A DNA stretch of 64,000 bases from Neisseriaceae bacterium HSC-16F19 (GTDB lineage: Bacteria > Pseudomonadota > Gammaproteobacteria > Burkholderiales > Neisseriaceae): positions 65,902-129,901 of the forward strand of contig NZ_JALJZY010000007.1 in assembly GCF_024171525.1 (NCBI RefSeq), in the 5' to 3' direction. Below, in pieces: positions 1 through 7,965 of this stretch. The translations under genes were made by a program, and so were the position numbers. Below the pieces are notes generated by a model. The model worked only from the letters and a program-made list of their open reading frames with translations, did not search any database and was not told where the DNA came from. Position 1 is the first letter of the stretch. Every line of letters starts with the position of its first letter.

Positions 1-1
1 T

Positions 2-1048
2 GCCGGTGCAGATGTCCAAGGTGAGACCGTCGGCGTTTCCGAAAATCAGGAGCAGCGCTTGTTGCATGCATTCCGTCAGTCCAAGATTCCCGTGCGCGAG
101 CTGAAGTTTTTCAATCAAGGCGCCCGTTACGATATTTATCGGCTGCGGCTAGAAAAGTTTGTTGATTTGGAGCGGGAACATCAGGGTTTGTGCTCGGAGT
201 TAGGCATCAAGGCGGCTGCATTGCATATCGTTCCCTGCCATAACGGAGAGCGCCACGCTTATGATGTCAAACTGCTGCGTGACGAAAAGCAATGGCACAA
301 ATTGGGGGCACAGAAATTCGCCCAAGCCTTGCAAAATTATGATCAGGATTTTGTGCTGCCCTTATGCGTGGGTGTTAATGAATACGGCCAAGCTCATTTT
401 GAAGATTTGGCGGCAGCACCACATCTGTTGATTGGTGGTGCAACCGGATCGGGAAAATCTGTATTTGTGCGTACTGTTTTGCGCAGTCTGTTTGATTTGT
501 GCAAAGGGCAGGATACGCTGGAAGTGGCTATTCTCGATCCGAAAAAAGTGGATTATTTGGTATTCGAGCATGAAGCAGACTTATGGGAAGAACGTATTTT
601 GGATGACTATAACGACATGTACCAATTCCTGCTGGATTGTGTGGATGAGTCTGAACAACGTTACAGTTTAATGAAACAGCATGGAGTACAGAAACTGGCG
701 CAACTGCCCGCAGCCGTGCGCCCGCGTTACCGTGTGATTGTGATTGACGAACTGGCCAATCTGCTCAGTAACTGCCCGGGCATCGGCGAACCGCTGAACA
801 AGCTGGCAGAAAAAGCGCGGGCATCGGGCATACATCTGATAGTCAGCACCCAACGCCCCGATGCCAAAATTCTGGACGGCAAGCTGCGCAGTAATTTGCC
901 TTCGCGCATTGCCTTGAGTGTGCAGAAATCCACCGAATCCAAAATTATTCTGGACGAAACCGGTGCGGAAAAACTGCTGGGCAAAGGGGATCACTTAGTC
1001 AAATGGAATGGCGGACAAACTTATTTTCTGCATGGGTTTGATGTGTAA
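2..1048 (+). CDS. FtsK/SpoIIIE-family ATPase, 5'-truncated by the window edge
   Basis: The C-terminal part of a DNA-translocase-type ATPase; the frame is open to the first base, so the start lies upstream. Walker A is GATGSGKS (codons near 438-461), Walker B is VIVIDELANLL near 740, and a STQRPD motif follows, the order seen in FtsK/SpoIIIE/HerA motor domains. The protein stops soon after the motor fold (ending YFLHGFDV), with no DNA-reading gamma winged helix as in true FtsK, so the cell-division translocase is unlikely. Motors of this kind occur in plasmid transfer, integrative elements and anti-phage modules such as phosphorothioation-dependent restriction; which applies cannot be decided without the upstream genes. 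The motor assignment is firm, the biological role open. Confidence 0.8.
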   Translation, partial: AGADVQGETVGVSENQEQRLLHAFRQSKIPVRELKFFNQGARYDIYRLRLEKFVDLEREHQGLCSELGIKAAALHIVPCHNGERHAYDVKLLRDEKQWHKLGAQKFAQALQNYDQDFVLPLCVGVNEYGQAHFEDLAAAPHLLIGGATGSGKSVFVRTVLRSLFDLCKGQDTLEVAILDPKKVDYLVFEHEADLWEERILDDYNDMYQFLLDCVDESEQRYSLMKQHGVQKLAQLPAAVRPRYRVIVIDELANLLSNCPGIGEPLNKLAEKARASGIHLIVSTQRPDAKILDGKLRSNLPSRIALSVQKSTESKIILDETGAEKLLGKGDHLVKWNGGQTYFLHGFDV

Positions 1049-1226
1049 TACCAATTTAAAAATTAAATATAAAAAAAGCTACCTGAAACAGATTCTGCGA
1101 CAACGCTTAGCTACGCGCAGAATGACGACACACAGTCATCCTGCGCGCAGTCGCAGGATCTTGAGCAAGATAATGCATGCTATAAAGCAAGCCTATCATT
1201 TTTAGATTATTTTTTTGGATTGGTAT
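1048..1226. repeat. Composite intergenic element with ATACCAAT inverted ends
   Basis: The ends are inverted: ATACCAATTTAAAAA at the left and its imperfect complement reading TTTTTTTGGATTGGTAT at the right. Inside, at 1089-1162, sits a minus-strand copy of the 75-bp repeat that also occurs at 30329, 51600 and 53902. The left end touches the stop codon of the ATPase gene. The same ends flank a different, Correia-like core at 27993-28094. Confidence 0.6.
1089..1162 (-). repeat. 75-bp dyad repeat, copy 1
   Basis: Two imperfect palindromes in tandem (GATCCTGCGACTGCGCGCAGG and CATTCTGCGCG...CGCAGAATC when read on the minus strand). Three further copies lie on the plus strand. Homology to the 30329 copy extends on its 5' side through an AATAATCTAA stretch, so the mobile unit is longer than the dyads. 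Confidence 0.7.
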
Positions 1227-1241
1227 AATACCGCTAAAGTC

Positions 1242-1278
1242 AAAAAGGCTGCCTGAAACATTTTCAGGCAGCCTTTTT
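1242..1278. terminator. Inverted DUS pair, bidirectional terminator
   Basis: Two inverted copies of AGGCTGCCTGAA form a hairpin flanked by A-tract and T-tract. It lies between the convergent ATPase gene and metG and can stop both. Confidence 0.8.
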
Positions 1279-1306
1279 GATTAAGTGTTGAGTTTTAAAA
1301 TAAGCA

Positions 1307-3379
1307 TCAACCCACCTTATCCCCCGGCTGTGCCCCTTCGTGCACATCCAGCAAACGCAGTTTGCCGTCTTGGGTGGCGGCACTCAAAATCATGCCTTCG
1401 GATACGCCGAATTTGGCCATTTTGCGCGGGGCGAAGTTGGCGACGGCAATCACCATTTTGCCGTTAAGCTCGGCAGGGTTGGGGTAGCTGGCGGCGATGC
1501 CGGAGAAAATCACCCGCTGCTCGAAGCCGAAGTCCAAATCGAATTTCAGCAACTTGCTGCTGCCTTCCACCGCGCTGCAATTCAAGACCTTGGCCACGCG
1601 TATGTCGATTTTCATAAAGTCGTCGAAGCTCGCCTGCTCGGTCACGGGGGCGTAGGTGCTGGCAGCGGGTGCGGTTTCGGCGGCTTGGATGCTTTGTTTG
1701 TTGGCTTCAATCAAATCATCCACCTGTTTTTGTTCCACGCGCTGCATCAGGTGTTCGTATTTGTTGATGCGGTGCTCGCCCAAGGTGCTTTGGGTATGCG
1801 CCCAGGTGATGGCGGGGATATTGAGGAAGCGGGCGGCGTTGGCGGCCACTTGCGGCAATACCGGTGCCAGATAGGCGGTGAGCATGGTAAAGGCGTTGAT
1901 GAGCTCGCTGCATACTTGGTGCAGTTGGTCGTCCGCGCCTTCCTGCTTGGCCAACTCCCACGGCTTGTTGGCGTCCACATATTCGTTCACCGCATCGGCC
2001 AGCGCCATGATGTCGCGCAGGGCTTTGGCGTATTCGCGCGTTTCGTAATCGGCGGCGATGTTTTCGCTGTGAGCGGCCAGCTGTTGCAGCAAGGGGCTGT
2101 CGGACACCTGTTTCAGGCAGCCGTCGAAACGTTTGTGGATAAAACCGGCGGCACGGGCGGCGATATTGACGTATTTGCCGACCAAATCGCTGTTCACGCG
2201 GGCAATAAAGTCTTGCAGATTCAAATCAATATCTTCGATTTTGCTGTTGAGCTTGGCGGCGATGTAGTAGCGCATCCATTCGGGGTTGAGGCCGCCGTCG
2301 AGATAGGAGCGGGCGGTGATGAAAGTGCCGCGCGATTTGGACATTTTTTGGCCGTCCACGGTCAAAAAGCCGTGGGCAAACACGCCGGTGGGGGCGCGGT
2401 GGCCGGAAAATTTGAGCATGGCGGGCCAAAACAGGGCGTGGAAATAGAGAATGTCTTTGCCGATAAAGTGATACATCTCGGTCTCGCTGTCGGCCTTGAA
2501 ATACTCATTGAAATCGATGCCGATGCGGCTGCACAGGTTTTGGAAGGAGGCCATATAGCCCACGGGCGCATCCAGCCACACATAGAAATATTTTCCGGGC
2601 GCGCCGGGGATTTCAAAGCCGAAATAAGGCGCATCGCGGGAGATGTCCCAGTCAGACAGGCCGCCTTCGCCGTTTTCGTCGGGGTGCAGCCATTCTTTCA
2701 TTTTGTTGAGTGCTTCGGGCTGCAAATGCGGCTGCACGCGGCCGTCGGCCAAGGTGGTGCTGCCTGCCGTCCATTCTTTTAAGAAGTCGGCGCATTCGCC
2801 CAGTTTGAAGAAGAAGTGTTCGCTCTCTTTAAGCACCGGTGTGGCGCCGGAAACGGCGGAATAGGGTTTAATCAATTCGGTGGGCGCATAGGTGGTGCCG
2901 CACACTTCGCAGTTGTCGCCGTATTGGTCTTGCGCGTGGCATTTGGGGCATTCGCCTTTGACGAAGCGGTCGGGCAGGAACATCTGCTTTTCGGGATCGA
3001 ACAGCTGGTTGATGATGCGGCTCTCGATTTTGCCGTTGGCCTTGAGTGCCAGATAAATGGCTTCGGAAAACTGTTTGTTTTCGGGCGAGTGGGTGGAGTA
3101 ATAATTGTCGTAGCCGATGTGAAAGCCGGTGAAATCGGCCAGGTGTTCGGCGTGCACTTTTTCAATCAGCGCCTCCGGCGTGAGGCCCTGTTTTTCAGCC
3201 GCCAGCATGATGGGCGTGCCGTGGGTGTCGTCGGCGCAGCAGTAATGGCATTCGTGGCCGCGCAGTTTTTGAAAGCGCACCCAGATGTCGGTTTGGATGT
3301 GTTCGACCATATGGCCGAGGTGGATGCTGCCGTTGGCATAGGGCAGGGCGGAAGTAACGAGGATTTTGCGTTTGGTCAT
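1307..3379 (-). CDS. metG: Methionyl-tRNA synthetase
   Basis: Charges tRNA-Met and the initiator tRNA with methionine in the cytoplasm. The 690-residue protein opens with the class I HIGH-type motif (HLGH, residues 20-23), carries a zinc knuckle with two CxxC pairs near residues 144-160, and has KMSKS at about residue 345. From about residue 590 to the end there is a tRNA-binding domain (starting near FDDFMKIDIRVAKV) that dimerises in the longer bacterial enzymes. Length and domain order match the E. coli type. The gene is transcribed alone toward a shared DUS hairpin. An internal DUS-like word lies near 2112. Confidence 0.97.
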   Translation of the reverse strand: MTKRKILVTSALPYANGSIHLGHMVEHIQTDIWVRFQKLRGHECHYCCADDTHGTPIMLAAEKQGLTPEALIEKVHAEHLADFTGFHIGYDNYYSTHSPENKQFSEAIYLALKANGKIESRIINQLFDPEKQMFLPDRFVKGECPKCHAQDQYGDNCEVCGTTYAPTELIKPYSAVSGATPVLKESEHFFFKLGECADFLKEWTAGSTTLADGRVQPHLQPEALNKMKEWLHPDENGEGGLSDWDISRDAPYFGFEIPGAPGKYFYVWLDAPVGYMASFQNLCSRIGIDFNEYFKADSETEMYHFIGKDILYFHALFWPAMLKFSGHRAPTGVFAHGFLTVDGQKMSKSRGTFITARSYLDGGLNPEWMRYYIAAKLNSKIEDIDLNLQDFIARVNSDLVGKYVNIAARAAGFIHKRFDGCLKQVSDSPLLQQLAAHSENIAADYETREYAKALRDIMALADAVNEYVDANKPWELAKQEGADDQLHQVCSELINAFTMLTAYLAPVLPQVAANAARFLNIPAITWAHTQSTLGEHRINKYEHLMQRVEQKQVDDLIEANKQSIQAAETAPAASTYAPVTEQASFDDFMKIDIRVAKVLNCSAVEGSSKLLKFDLDFGFEQRVIFSGIAASYPNPAELNGKMVIAVANFAPRKMAKFGVSEGMILSAATQDGKLRLLDVHEGAQPGDKVG

Positions 3380-3422
3380 GATGTGTTTGCAGGTGAAAAA
3401 TTAAAGCGGGATTATAGCGCAA

Positions 3423-3460
3423 AGGCTGCCTGAAAAGGCGCGGGCGGTTTTCAGGCAGCC
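3423..3460. repeat. Inverted DUS pair upstream of metG
   Basis: AGGCTGCCTGAAAA and its complement separated by a short GC-rich loop, about 45 bases before the metG start. No T-tract on either side, so it is a DUS pair rather than an obvious terminator. Confidence 0.7.
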
Positions 3461-3757
3461 CTTAGGGCGGGGTGTTGTGTGTAAACCCAAATCGGGCAAG
3501 GCTTGCACAGGCTTGCGAAGATTGATAAAGCCTTTACCGCCATGCGGGGATTATTAGCATGTGCATGTGCCATACTGGCGTCACAAAACCAATGTGCAGC
3601 AAGCATATAAGGCAGATTGATGGTTTAAGCATGGCTTAATCGTTTGCTGAAATTGCTTATGGTACGGCGGTTTTTGTGGCAGACCGCCGGTCTGTTGCCG
3701 TATCGCCCTGCCCGGCTTTGCCTGCAAGTGCCGGACTCTGTATTGAAGGAGTAAGTT
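3461..3757. other. Gene-free stretch before the lipoprotein gene
   Basis: About 300 bases between divergent metG and the lipoprotein gene. It should hold both promoters, but I see no convincing -35/-10 pair and no repeat. A GAAGGAG ribosome-binding site directly precedes the lipoprotein ATG at 3758. Confidence 0.5.
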
Positions 3758-3964
3758 ATGAAATCCACAACCGTAAAACTGTTTTCCCTGCTTACCGTAG
3801 CCGCTGCCTTAAGCGCCTGCGGCCATATGACCACCACCCAGCGCAATACCGCCGCCGGCGTGGTCATCGGCGGGGCTGCCGGACATATGATCGGCGGCGA
3901 CACCGGTTCCACCCTGGGCGGTGCCGCTTTGGGCGGGGTGATTGGCAGCCAGATCAACCGCTAA
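3758..3964 (+). CDS. Small glycine-zipper lipoprotein (OsmB/SlyB-like 2TM)
   Basis: A 68-residue protein with a lipoprotein signal peptide ending at lipobox LSAC (Cys21), then a glycine-zipper segment rich in GxxxG steps (GVVIGGAAGHMIGG, LGGAALGGVIG). Such proteins sit in the outer membrane or periplasm and are often envelope-stress genes; the exact role is unknown. The GAAGGAG site 6 bases upstream fixes the start. It is monocistronic and ends before a strong terminator at 3981. Confidence 0.85.
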   Translation: MKSTTVKLFSLLTVAAALSACGHMTTTQRNTAAGVVIGGAAGHMIGGDTGSTLGGAALGGVIGSQINR

Positions 3965-3980
3965 ACATGCCCCAATAATC

Positions 3981-4014
3981 AGGCCGTCTGCAACTGTGTG
4001 CAGACGGCCTTTTT
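3981..4014 (+). terminator. Rho-independent terminator of the lipoprotein gene
   Basis: A perfect 12-bp stem AGGCCGTCTGCA/TGCAGACGGCCT, 6-base loop, then TTTTT. The stem begins with AGGCCGTCTG, which resembles the DUS core of Neisseria proper and not this genome's word. Confidence 0.9.
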
Positions 4015-4033
4015 GATGTTTTGAAATATTGAA

Positions 4034-4064
4034 CAGGCTGCCTGAAAGGGTTTCAGGCAGCCTG
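4034..4064. repeat. Inverted DUS pair
   Basis: CAGGCTGCCTGAAA, 2-base loop, TTTCAGGCAGCCTG; a 14-bp stem without a T-tract between two convergent genes. Confidence 0.75.
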
Positions 4065-4109
4065 CACACTTTGCAAAATCTATCGGATGCGGTGACAGAC
4101 AAGGCGCGG

Positions 4110-4186
4110 GTAGGGTGGGCATGCCTGCCCACCATTTTAAGCCGCTGATTAACAAAGTGATTGGTGGGCAAGAATGCCCACCCTAC
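4110..4186. repeat. GTAGGGTGGGCA repeat, copy A
   Basis: Begins GTAGGGTGGGCATGCC and ends in the inverted GAATGCCCACCCTAC around an AT-richer centre with CGCTGATTAACAA. Other copies are at 44242 (interrupted), 51767 and 54996. Non-coding and palindromic at both ends. Confidence 0.8.
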
Positions 4187-4212
4187 GGTGTCTTTCAGGC
4201 AGCCTGTTTGCC

Positions 4213-4956
4213 TTACGGCATCAGCATGCCGCCGTTGACATGCAGGGTTTGGCCGGTGATATAGCGGGCTTGGTCGGACGCCAGAAACAGTACGGCATCG
4301 GCAATGTCTTGCGGGCTGCCGAAATGGCCGAGGGCGGTTTGGTCTTCAAACATTTTGCGGGTTTCTTCCGGCAGTTCGCGCGTCATATCGGTGTCGATAA
4401 AGCCGGGAGCCACACAGTTGACGGTTATGCCGCGGCTGCCGACTTCGCGGGCCATGGATTTGGCAAAACCCATCAGCCCGGCTTTGGCGGCGGCGTAATT
4501 GGCCTGTCCGGCATTGCCCATGGCACCAACCACGGAAGTAATATTGATGATGCGGCCGTGGCGCGCTTTCATCATGCTGCGCATCACCGCCTTGCTGGCG
4601 CGGAATACGGATTTGAGGTTGATGTGCATGATGTCGTCCCATTCTTCGGTTTTCATGCGCATCAGCAGATTGTCGCGGGTGATGCCGGCGTTGTTGACCA
4701 AAATGGCGATGGTGCCGAATTCTTTTTCAATGTCGGCCACCAGGTTTTCGATGCTGTCTTCCTCGCCCACATTCAGAATCCGGCCATGGCCGCCCCAAGG
4801 CGCCAGGCGCTCGGCGATGGCGGCGGCACCGCTGGCGGAAGTGGCGGTGCCAATCACGGTGGCACCGGCTTGGGCCAGGGTGTCGGCAATGGCGGCACCG
4901 ATGCCGCGGGAAGCACCGGTCACCAGTGCGATTTTATTGCTCAAATCTTGATTCAT
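4213..4956 (-). CDS. fabG: 3-oxoacyl-ACP reductase
   Basis: NADPH-dependent reduction of 3-oxoacyl-ACP in fatty acid elongation. A 247-residue short-chain dehydrogenase: TGASRGIG cofactor loop at residues 13-20, NNAG near 88, and the catalytic Ser-Tyr-Lys set in NITSVVG and YAAAKAG (Tyr about 151, Lys about 155). I chose the ATG at 4954-4956, with AAGGA 9 bases upstream, over a TTG two codons earlier. It is last in the minus-strand fab cluster; acpP, which usually follows fabG, is absent, replaced by repeats and a convergent lipoprotein gene. Confidence 0.96.
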   Translation of the reverse strand: MNQDLSNKIALVTGASRGIGAAIADTLAQAGATVIGTATSASGAAAIAERLAPWGGHGRILNVGEEDSIENLVADIEKEFGTIAILVNNAGITRDNLLMRMKTEEWDDIMHINLKSVFRASKAVMRSMMKARHGRIINITSVVGAMGNAGQANYAAAKAGLMGFAKSMAREVGSRGITVNCVAPGFIDTDMTRELPEETRKMFEDQTALGHFGSPQDIADAVLFLASDQARYITGQTLHVNGGMLMP

Positions 4957-5005
4957 GGGCAAGTCCTTAAAGTGATTTTCAGGCAGCCTGAAAAGGAGAG
5001 TGGTA

Positions 5006-5749
5006 TCAGTCCCACATATAGGCAGTCAGTACTTCCTGCACCATTTGTTCGAAATAGGGTGCCGGTTTCAGGCCGCTTAAGGTTTCGACAATATCGCCGT
5101 CGGCCAGGCGCTTCATCAGCCACAGCTGCGCCAAATCCGGGTTGGCGGCGGTGAGGTAGAGATAGGCGCCGCCTTCGGGCGGGCGGATTTGTTCGGCCGC
5201 CCAGCTGTCGGCATCGGTAATCAGATGGTGGCGGCTGGCGAGCAGGAAGCGGATGTCGTAGAGCAGCATGGACTGCTCGTCCAGTTCCGGTTCGAAATAG
5301 CCTTTTTCTTCCACAATGGTGGCGGCCACGGCGCGGATTTTGTCTTCGATATTGTGGTCGGGGTAGGTGCGGCACCAAGCCTGAACCTGCGGCTCCAGTG
5401 CGGCGTGGCGTACCAGCGCCAGTTCCGCCGCCTTGATTTGTTGCGGGTCGTTGCCGTGGTGGGCCACGGTTTTGAGGGCATAGGCATTACTGCGGCGCAC
5501 GGTGACTTCTTCACGCGGCGGGGGCGGCGGTGCGGCGGCTTCGGGCGGCGGCGGGGTAAAAATGGTGCGCTGTGTGTCGTTGGCAGGCAGGTCGGCGAGC
5601 AGTTCCGAGGGCGTATACGCCGGCGGCAGCGGCGACAACAAGGCCGCCAGCGGGTCGGCTTCGCCGTGCTCGGGCTGGTAGTGCAAAACCGGCTCGTCGG
5701 CAATCAGCGCCTTGAGTAGGGTGTCCGCTTGGGTTGGCTTGGTGCTCAT
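5006..5749 (-). CDS. Proline-rich protein of unknown function inside the fab cluster
   Basis: I do not recognise this 247-residue protein. It has no signal peptide or membrane segment. Residues about 40-80 form a proline/alanine-rich linker (runs of PPPP and a second PPPPP), followed by a helical, charged domain (about 85-247) that ends in an aromatic-rich tail (EQMVQEVLTAYMWD). It sits between fabD and fabG, 16 bases after fabD, and ends 49 bases before the fabG start, so it is probably co-transcribed with fatty-acid synthesis. The linker suggests an adaptor or regulator, which is only a guess. Base composition matches its neighbours, so recent transfer is not indicated. Confidence 0.8.
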   Translation of the reverse strand: MSTKPTQADTLLKALIADEPVLHYQPEHGEADPLAALLSPLPPAYTPSELLADLPANDTQRTIFTPPPPEAAAPPPPPREEVTVRRSNAYALKTVAHHGNDPQQIKAAELALVRHAALEPQVQAWCRTYPDHNIEDKIRAVAATIVEEKGYFEPELDEQSMLLYDIRFLLASRHHLITDADSWAAEQIRPPEGGAYLYLTAANPDLAQLWLMKRLADGDIVETLSGLKPAPYFEQMVQEVLTAYMWD

Positions 5750-5765
5750 GACAGTGCCTTGTCCG

Positions 5766-6695
5766 TTAACGGGTGGCTTCGATAAAGGCCGTTACGGCAT
5801 CGTTGCCGGTGAGCGCGCTGCAACTGGCGGATTTGTCGATGCGTTTGGCCAAGCCCGCCAATACCTTGCCGGGGCCGCATTCGGCCGCTTCGGTAATGCC
5901 TTCTTTGACCAACAGCGCCACGGTTTCCGTCCAGCGCACCGGGCTGTACAACTGGCGCACCAGCGCGTCTTTAATCTGTTCCGGGTCGTTGTAGGAAGCC
6001 ACATCGGCATTGTGTATCACGCGGATGGCGGGCGGGTTGACGCTCACGGTTTGCAGCGCCTGCGCCAGTTTTTCCGCCGCAGGTTTCATCAGGCGGCAAT
6101 GCGAGGGCACGGAAACCGGCAGCGGCAGGGCGCGTTTGGCACCGGCGGCTTTGGCCGCTTCCATGGCGCGGTTGACTGCGGCGGTATTGCCGGCAATCAC
6201 CACCTGGCCGGGAGAATTGAGGTTGACCGCTTCCACCACTTCGCCTTGTTCGGCTGCGGCACACACTTGGCGCACCACATCGTCGTCCAAGCCCAAAACC
6301 GCCGCCATGGCGCCAACGCCTTGCGGCACGGCAGACTGCATCAGTTCGGCGCGCAGGCGCACCAGGCGCACGGCATCGGCAAAATCCAAGCTGCCTGCGG
6401 CCACCAAGGCGCTGTATTCGCCCAAGCTGTGTCCGGCCATCACCGCTGGTTCGCGGCCGCCTGCGGCCAGATAGGCACGGTAAGTGGCCACACCGGCGGC
6501 CAGCATCAGCGGTTGGGTATTGACGGTTTGGCCGATGATTTCGGCATCGTCGCCGTTCATCATCGCCCACAAATCCTGACCCAGCGCGGCGGAAGCCTCG
6601 TCAAAGGTGGCGCGCACCACGGCGGTGCCGTCAAAGCCGTTCATCATATTGAGGCTCTGCGAGCCTTGGCCGGGGAAGAAGAAAGCGAAGTTCAT
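5766..6695 (-). CDS. fabD: Malonyl-CoA:ACP transacylase
   Basis: Moves malonyl from CoA to acyl carrier protein, supplying the elongation cycle. At 309 residues it has the family's usual length. The N-terminal GQGSQ motif is at residues 9-13, the nucleophile motif GHSLGEY near residue 90, and the catalytic His lies in VPSHCRLM near 200. It follows fabH after a 259-base gap holding a miniature IS-end element and a DUS hairpin, and precedes the proline-rich unknown gene. Insertion of the element inside the cluster may have split an ancestral transcript. Confidence 0.96.
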   Translation of the reverse strand: MNFAFFFPGQGSQSLNMMNGFDGTAVVRATFDEASAALGQDLWAMMNGDDAEIIGQTVNTQPLMLAAGVATYRAYLAAGGREPAVMAGHSLGEYSALVAAGSLDFADAVRLVRLRAELMQSAVPQGVGAMAAVLGLDDDVVRQVCAAAEQGEVVEAVNLNSPGQVVIAGNTAAVNRAMEAAKAAGAKRALPLPVSVPSHCRLMKPAAEKLAQALQTVSVNPPAIRVIHNADVASYNDPEQIKDALVRQLYSPVRWTETVALLVKEGITEAAECGPGKVLAGLAKRIDKSASCSALTGNDAVTAFIEATR

Positions 6696-6753
6696 AGGGC
6701 TACCCTGTATATCAACGGGGGCATTCTAACGTAAAAATAGGTTATTGGCAGTA

Positions 6754-6898
6754 TGAGACCTTTGCAAAACCTCCAGATGTGGATGCAGTTCAAGGCGTAG
6801 CAGCGCAGCGCGTGCAGACATATCATATAGATAGGCAAGCGAGCGAGCAGCGCACAACGCAGAAATGCGCCGCAGATGGGGGCTTTGCAAAGGTCTCA
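6754..6898. mobile_element. Miniature element with IS-type ends (non-coding)
   Basis: 145 bases bounded by TGAGACCTTTGCAAAA and the inverted TTTGCAAAGGTCTCA. The GAGACCTTTGCAA end is what I know from neisserial IS5-group elements. The interior codes for nothing and has weak internal dyads, so it is a MITE-like derivative moved by a full-length IS not seen in this window. It lies between fabH and fabD. Confidence 0.75.
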
Positions 6899-6909
6899 GT
6901 ATATGAACA

Positions 6910-6938
6910 TTTCAGGCAGCCTTTCGGCTGCCTGAAAA
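6910..6938. terminator. DUS hairpin after fabH
   Basis: TTTCAGGCAGCC, 5-base loop, GGCTGCCTGAAA just past the fabH stop. A stem of 12 bp but only short T-runs on the minus strand; weak terminator or attenuator. Confidence 0.6.
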
Positions 6939-6954
6939 CATTGAAATCACCCAA

Positions 6955-7914
6955 TCAATACTGCAACAATACCGCACCCCAGGCAAAACCGCCGCCTATG
7001 CCTTCCAGCAGCAGGGTGTCGCCGCGGCGGATGCGGCCGTCTTTGATGCCGACATCCAGTGCCAGCGGAATGGAGGCGGCGGAGGTATTGCCGTGTTCGG
7101 CCACGGTGAGGATGACTTTGTCCATGCCAATGCCCAAATGCTTGGCGGTGGACTCGATGATGCGTTGGTTGGCCTGGTGGGGAATTACCCAATCCACGTC
7201 GGCGGCGGTCATGCCGGCTTCCAGAAGCACATCGGCGCCGACTTTGGAGAGGGCTTTGACGGCGAATTTGTACACCGCCTGGCCGTCCATATACAAAAAG
7301 GGCGAGGCGTCCACTTCGCCGTTGGCGACTTTGCCGGGGGTGTTGAGGATGTGGCTGTAAGCGCCGTCGGCCTTGAGTTTGGCGTGGAGGATGCCGGGCT
7401 TGTCGGCAGCGCCGAGCACCACGGCACCGGCACCGTCACCGAAGAGTACGCAGGTGCGGCGGTCGTTCCAGTCGAGCAGGCGGCTGAAGATTTCCGCGCC
7501 GATCACCAGCGCTTTTTTGGCCATGCCGCTTTGGATATAGGCATTGGCGGTGACCAAGGCATACATAAAACCGGCGCATACGGCCTGCACGTCGAAGGCG
7601 GCGCAACCGGCAATGCCCAGCTTGTTTTGCACCAGACAGGCGGTGGCGGGGAAGGTCATGTCGGGGGTGGCGGTGGCCACGATGATCAGATCGATGTCTT
7701 CGGCATGGACTTTGGCATCGGCCAAGGCGGCGCGGGCTGCCTGCACGGCCAAATCGCTGGTTTGCTCACCCGCAGCGGCCAGATGGCGGGCGCGGATGCC
7801 GGTGCGCTCGGCAATCCATTCGTCCGAGGTGTCCACAATTTTGCTGATGTCTTCATTGCTCATGCGGCGTGCGGGCAAATAGCTGCCGGTGCCGAGAATT
7901 TGTGCGTAGCGCAT
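6955..7914 (-). CDS. fabH: 3-oxoacyl-ACP synthase III
   Basis: Condenses acetyl-CoA with malonyl-ACP to start fatty-acid chains. The 319-residue protein shows the thiolase-fold Cys-His-Asn triad: Cys in AVCAGFMYAL (about residue 112), His in PHQANQRI (about 246), Asn in HGNTSAAS (about 276), plus the C-terminal GGGFAWGAVLL. A GGAGAAAGG site precedes the ATG. It follows plsX by 51 bases, as in the plsX-fabH-fabD order widespread in proteobacteria, linking phospholipid and fatty-acid initiation in one transcript. Confidence 0.97.
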   Translation of the reverse strand: MRYAQILGTGSYLPARRMSNEDISKIVDTSDEWIAERTGIRARHLAAAGEQTSDLAVQAARAALADAKVHAEDIDLIIVATATPDMTFPATACLVQNKLGIAGCAAFDVQAVCAGFMYALVTANAYIQSGMAKKALVIGAEIFSRLLDWNDRRTCVLFGDGAGAVVLGAADKPGILHAKLKADGAYSHILNTPGKVANGEVDASPFLYMDGQAVYKFAVKALSKVGADVLLEAGMTAADVDWVIPHQANQRIIESTAKHLGIGMDKVILTVAEHGNTSAASIPLALDVGIKDGRIRRGDTLLLEGIGGGFAWGAVLLQY

Positions 7915-7965
7915 GGGCTGCCTTTCTCCCTAAAACCGTTATTGTAAGGTATGTGGCCGGGTCTG

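Noticed and set aside
1340..2782. 480-codon plus-strand frame opposite metG
   Set aside because: Shadow frame, Gly/His-rich, no ribosome-binding site or motif; metG is unambiguous.
3461..3757. A small gene between metG and the lipoprotein
   Set aside because: Overlapping frames exist on both strands but all overlap the lipoprotein start region and lack signals; treated as promoter region.
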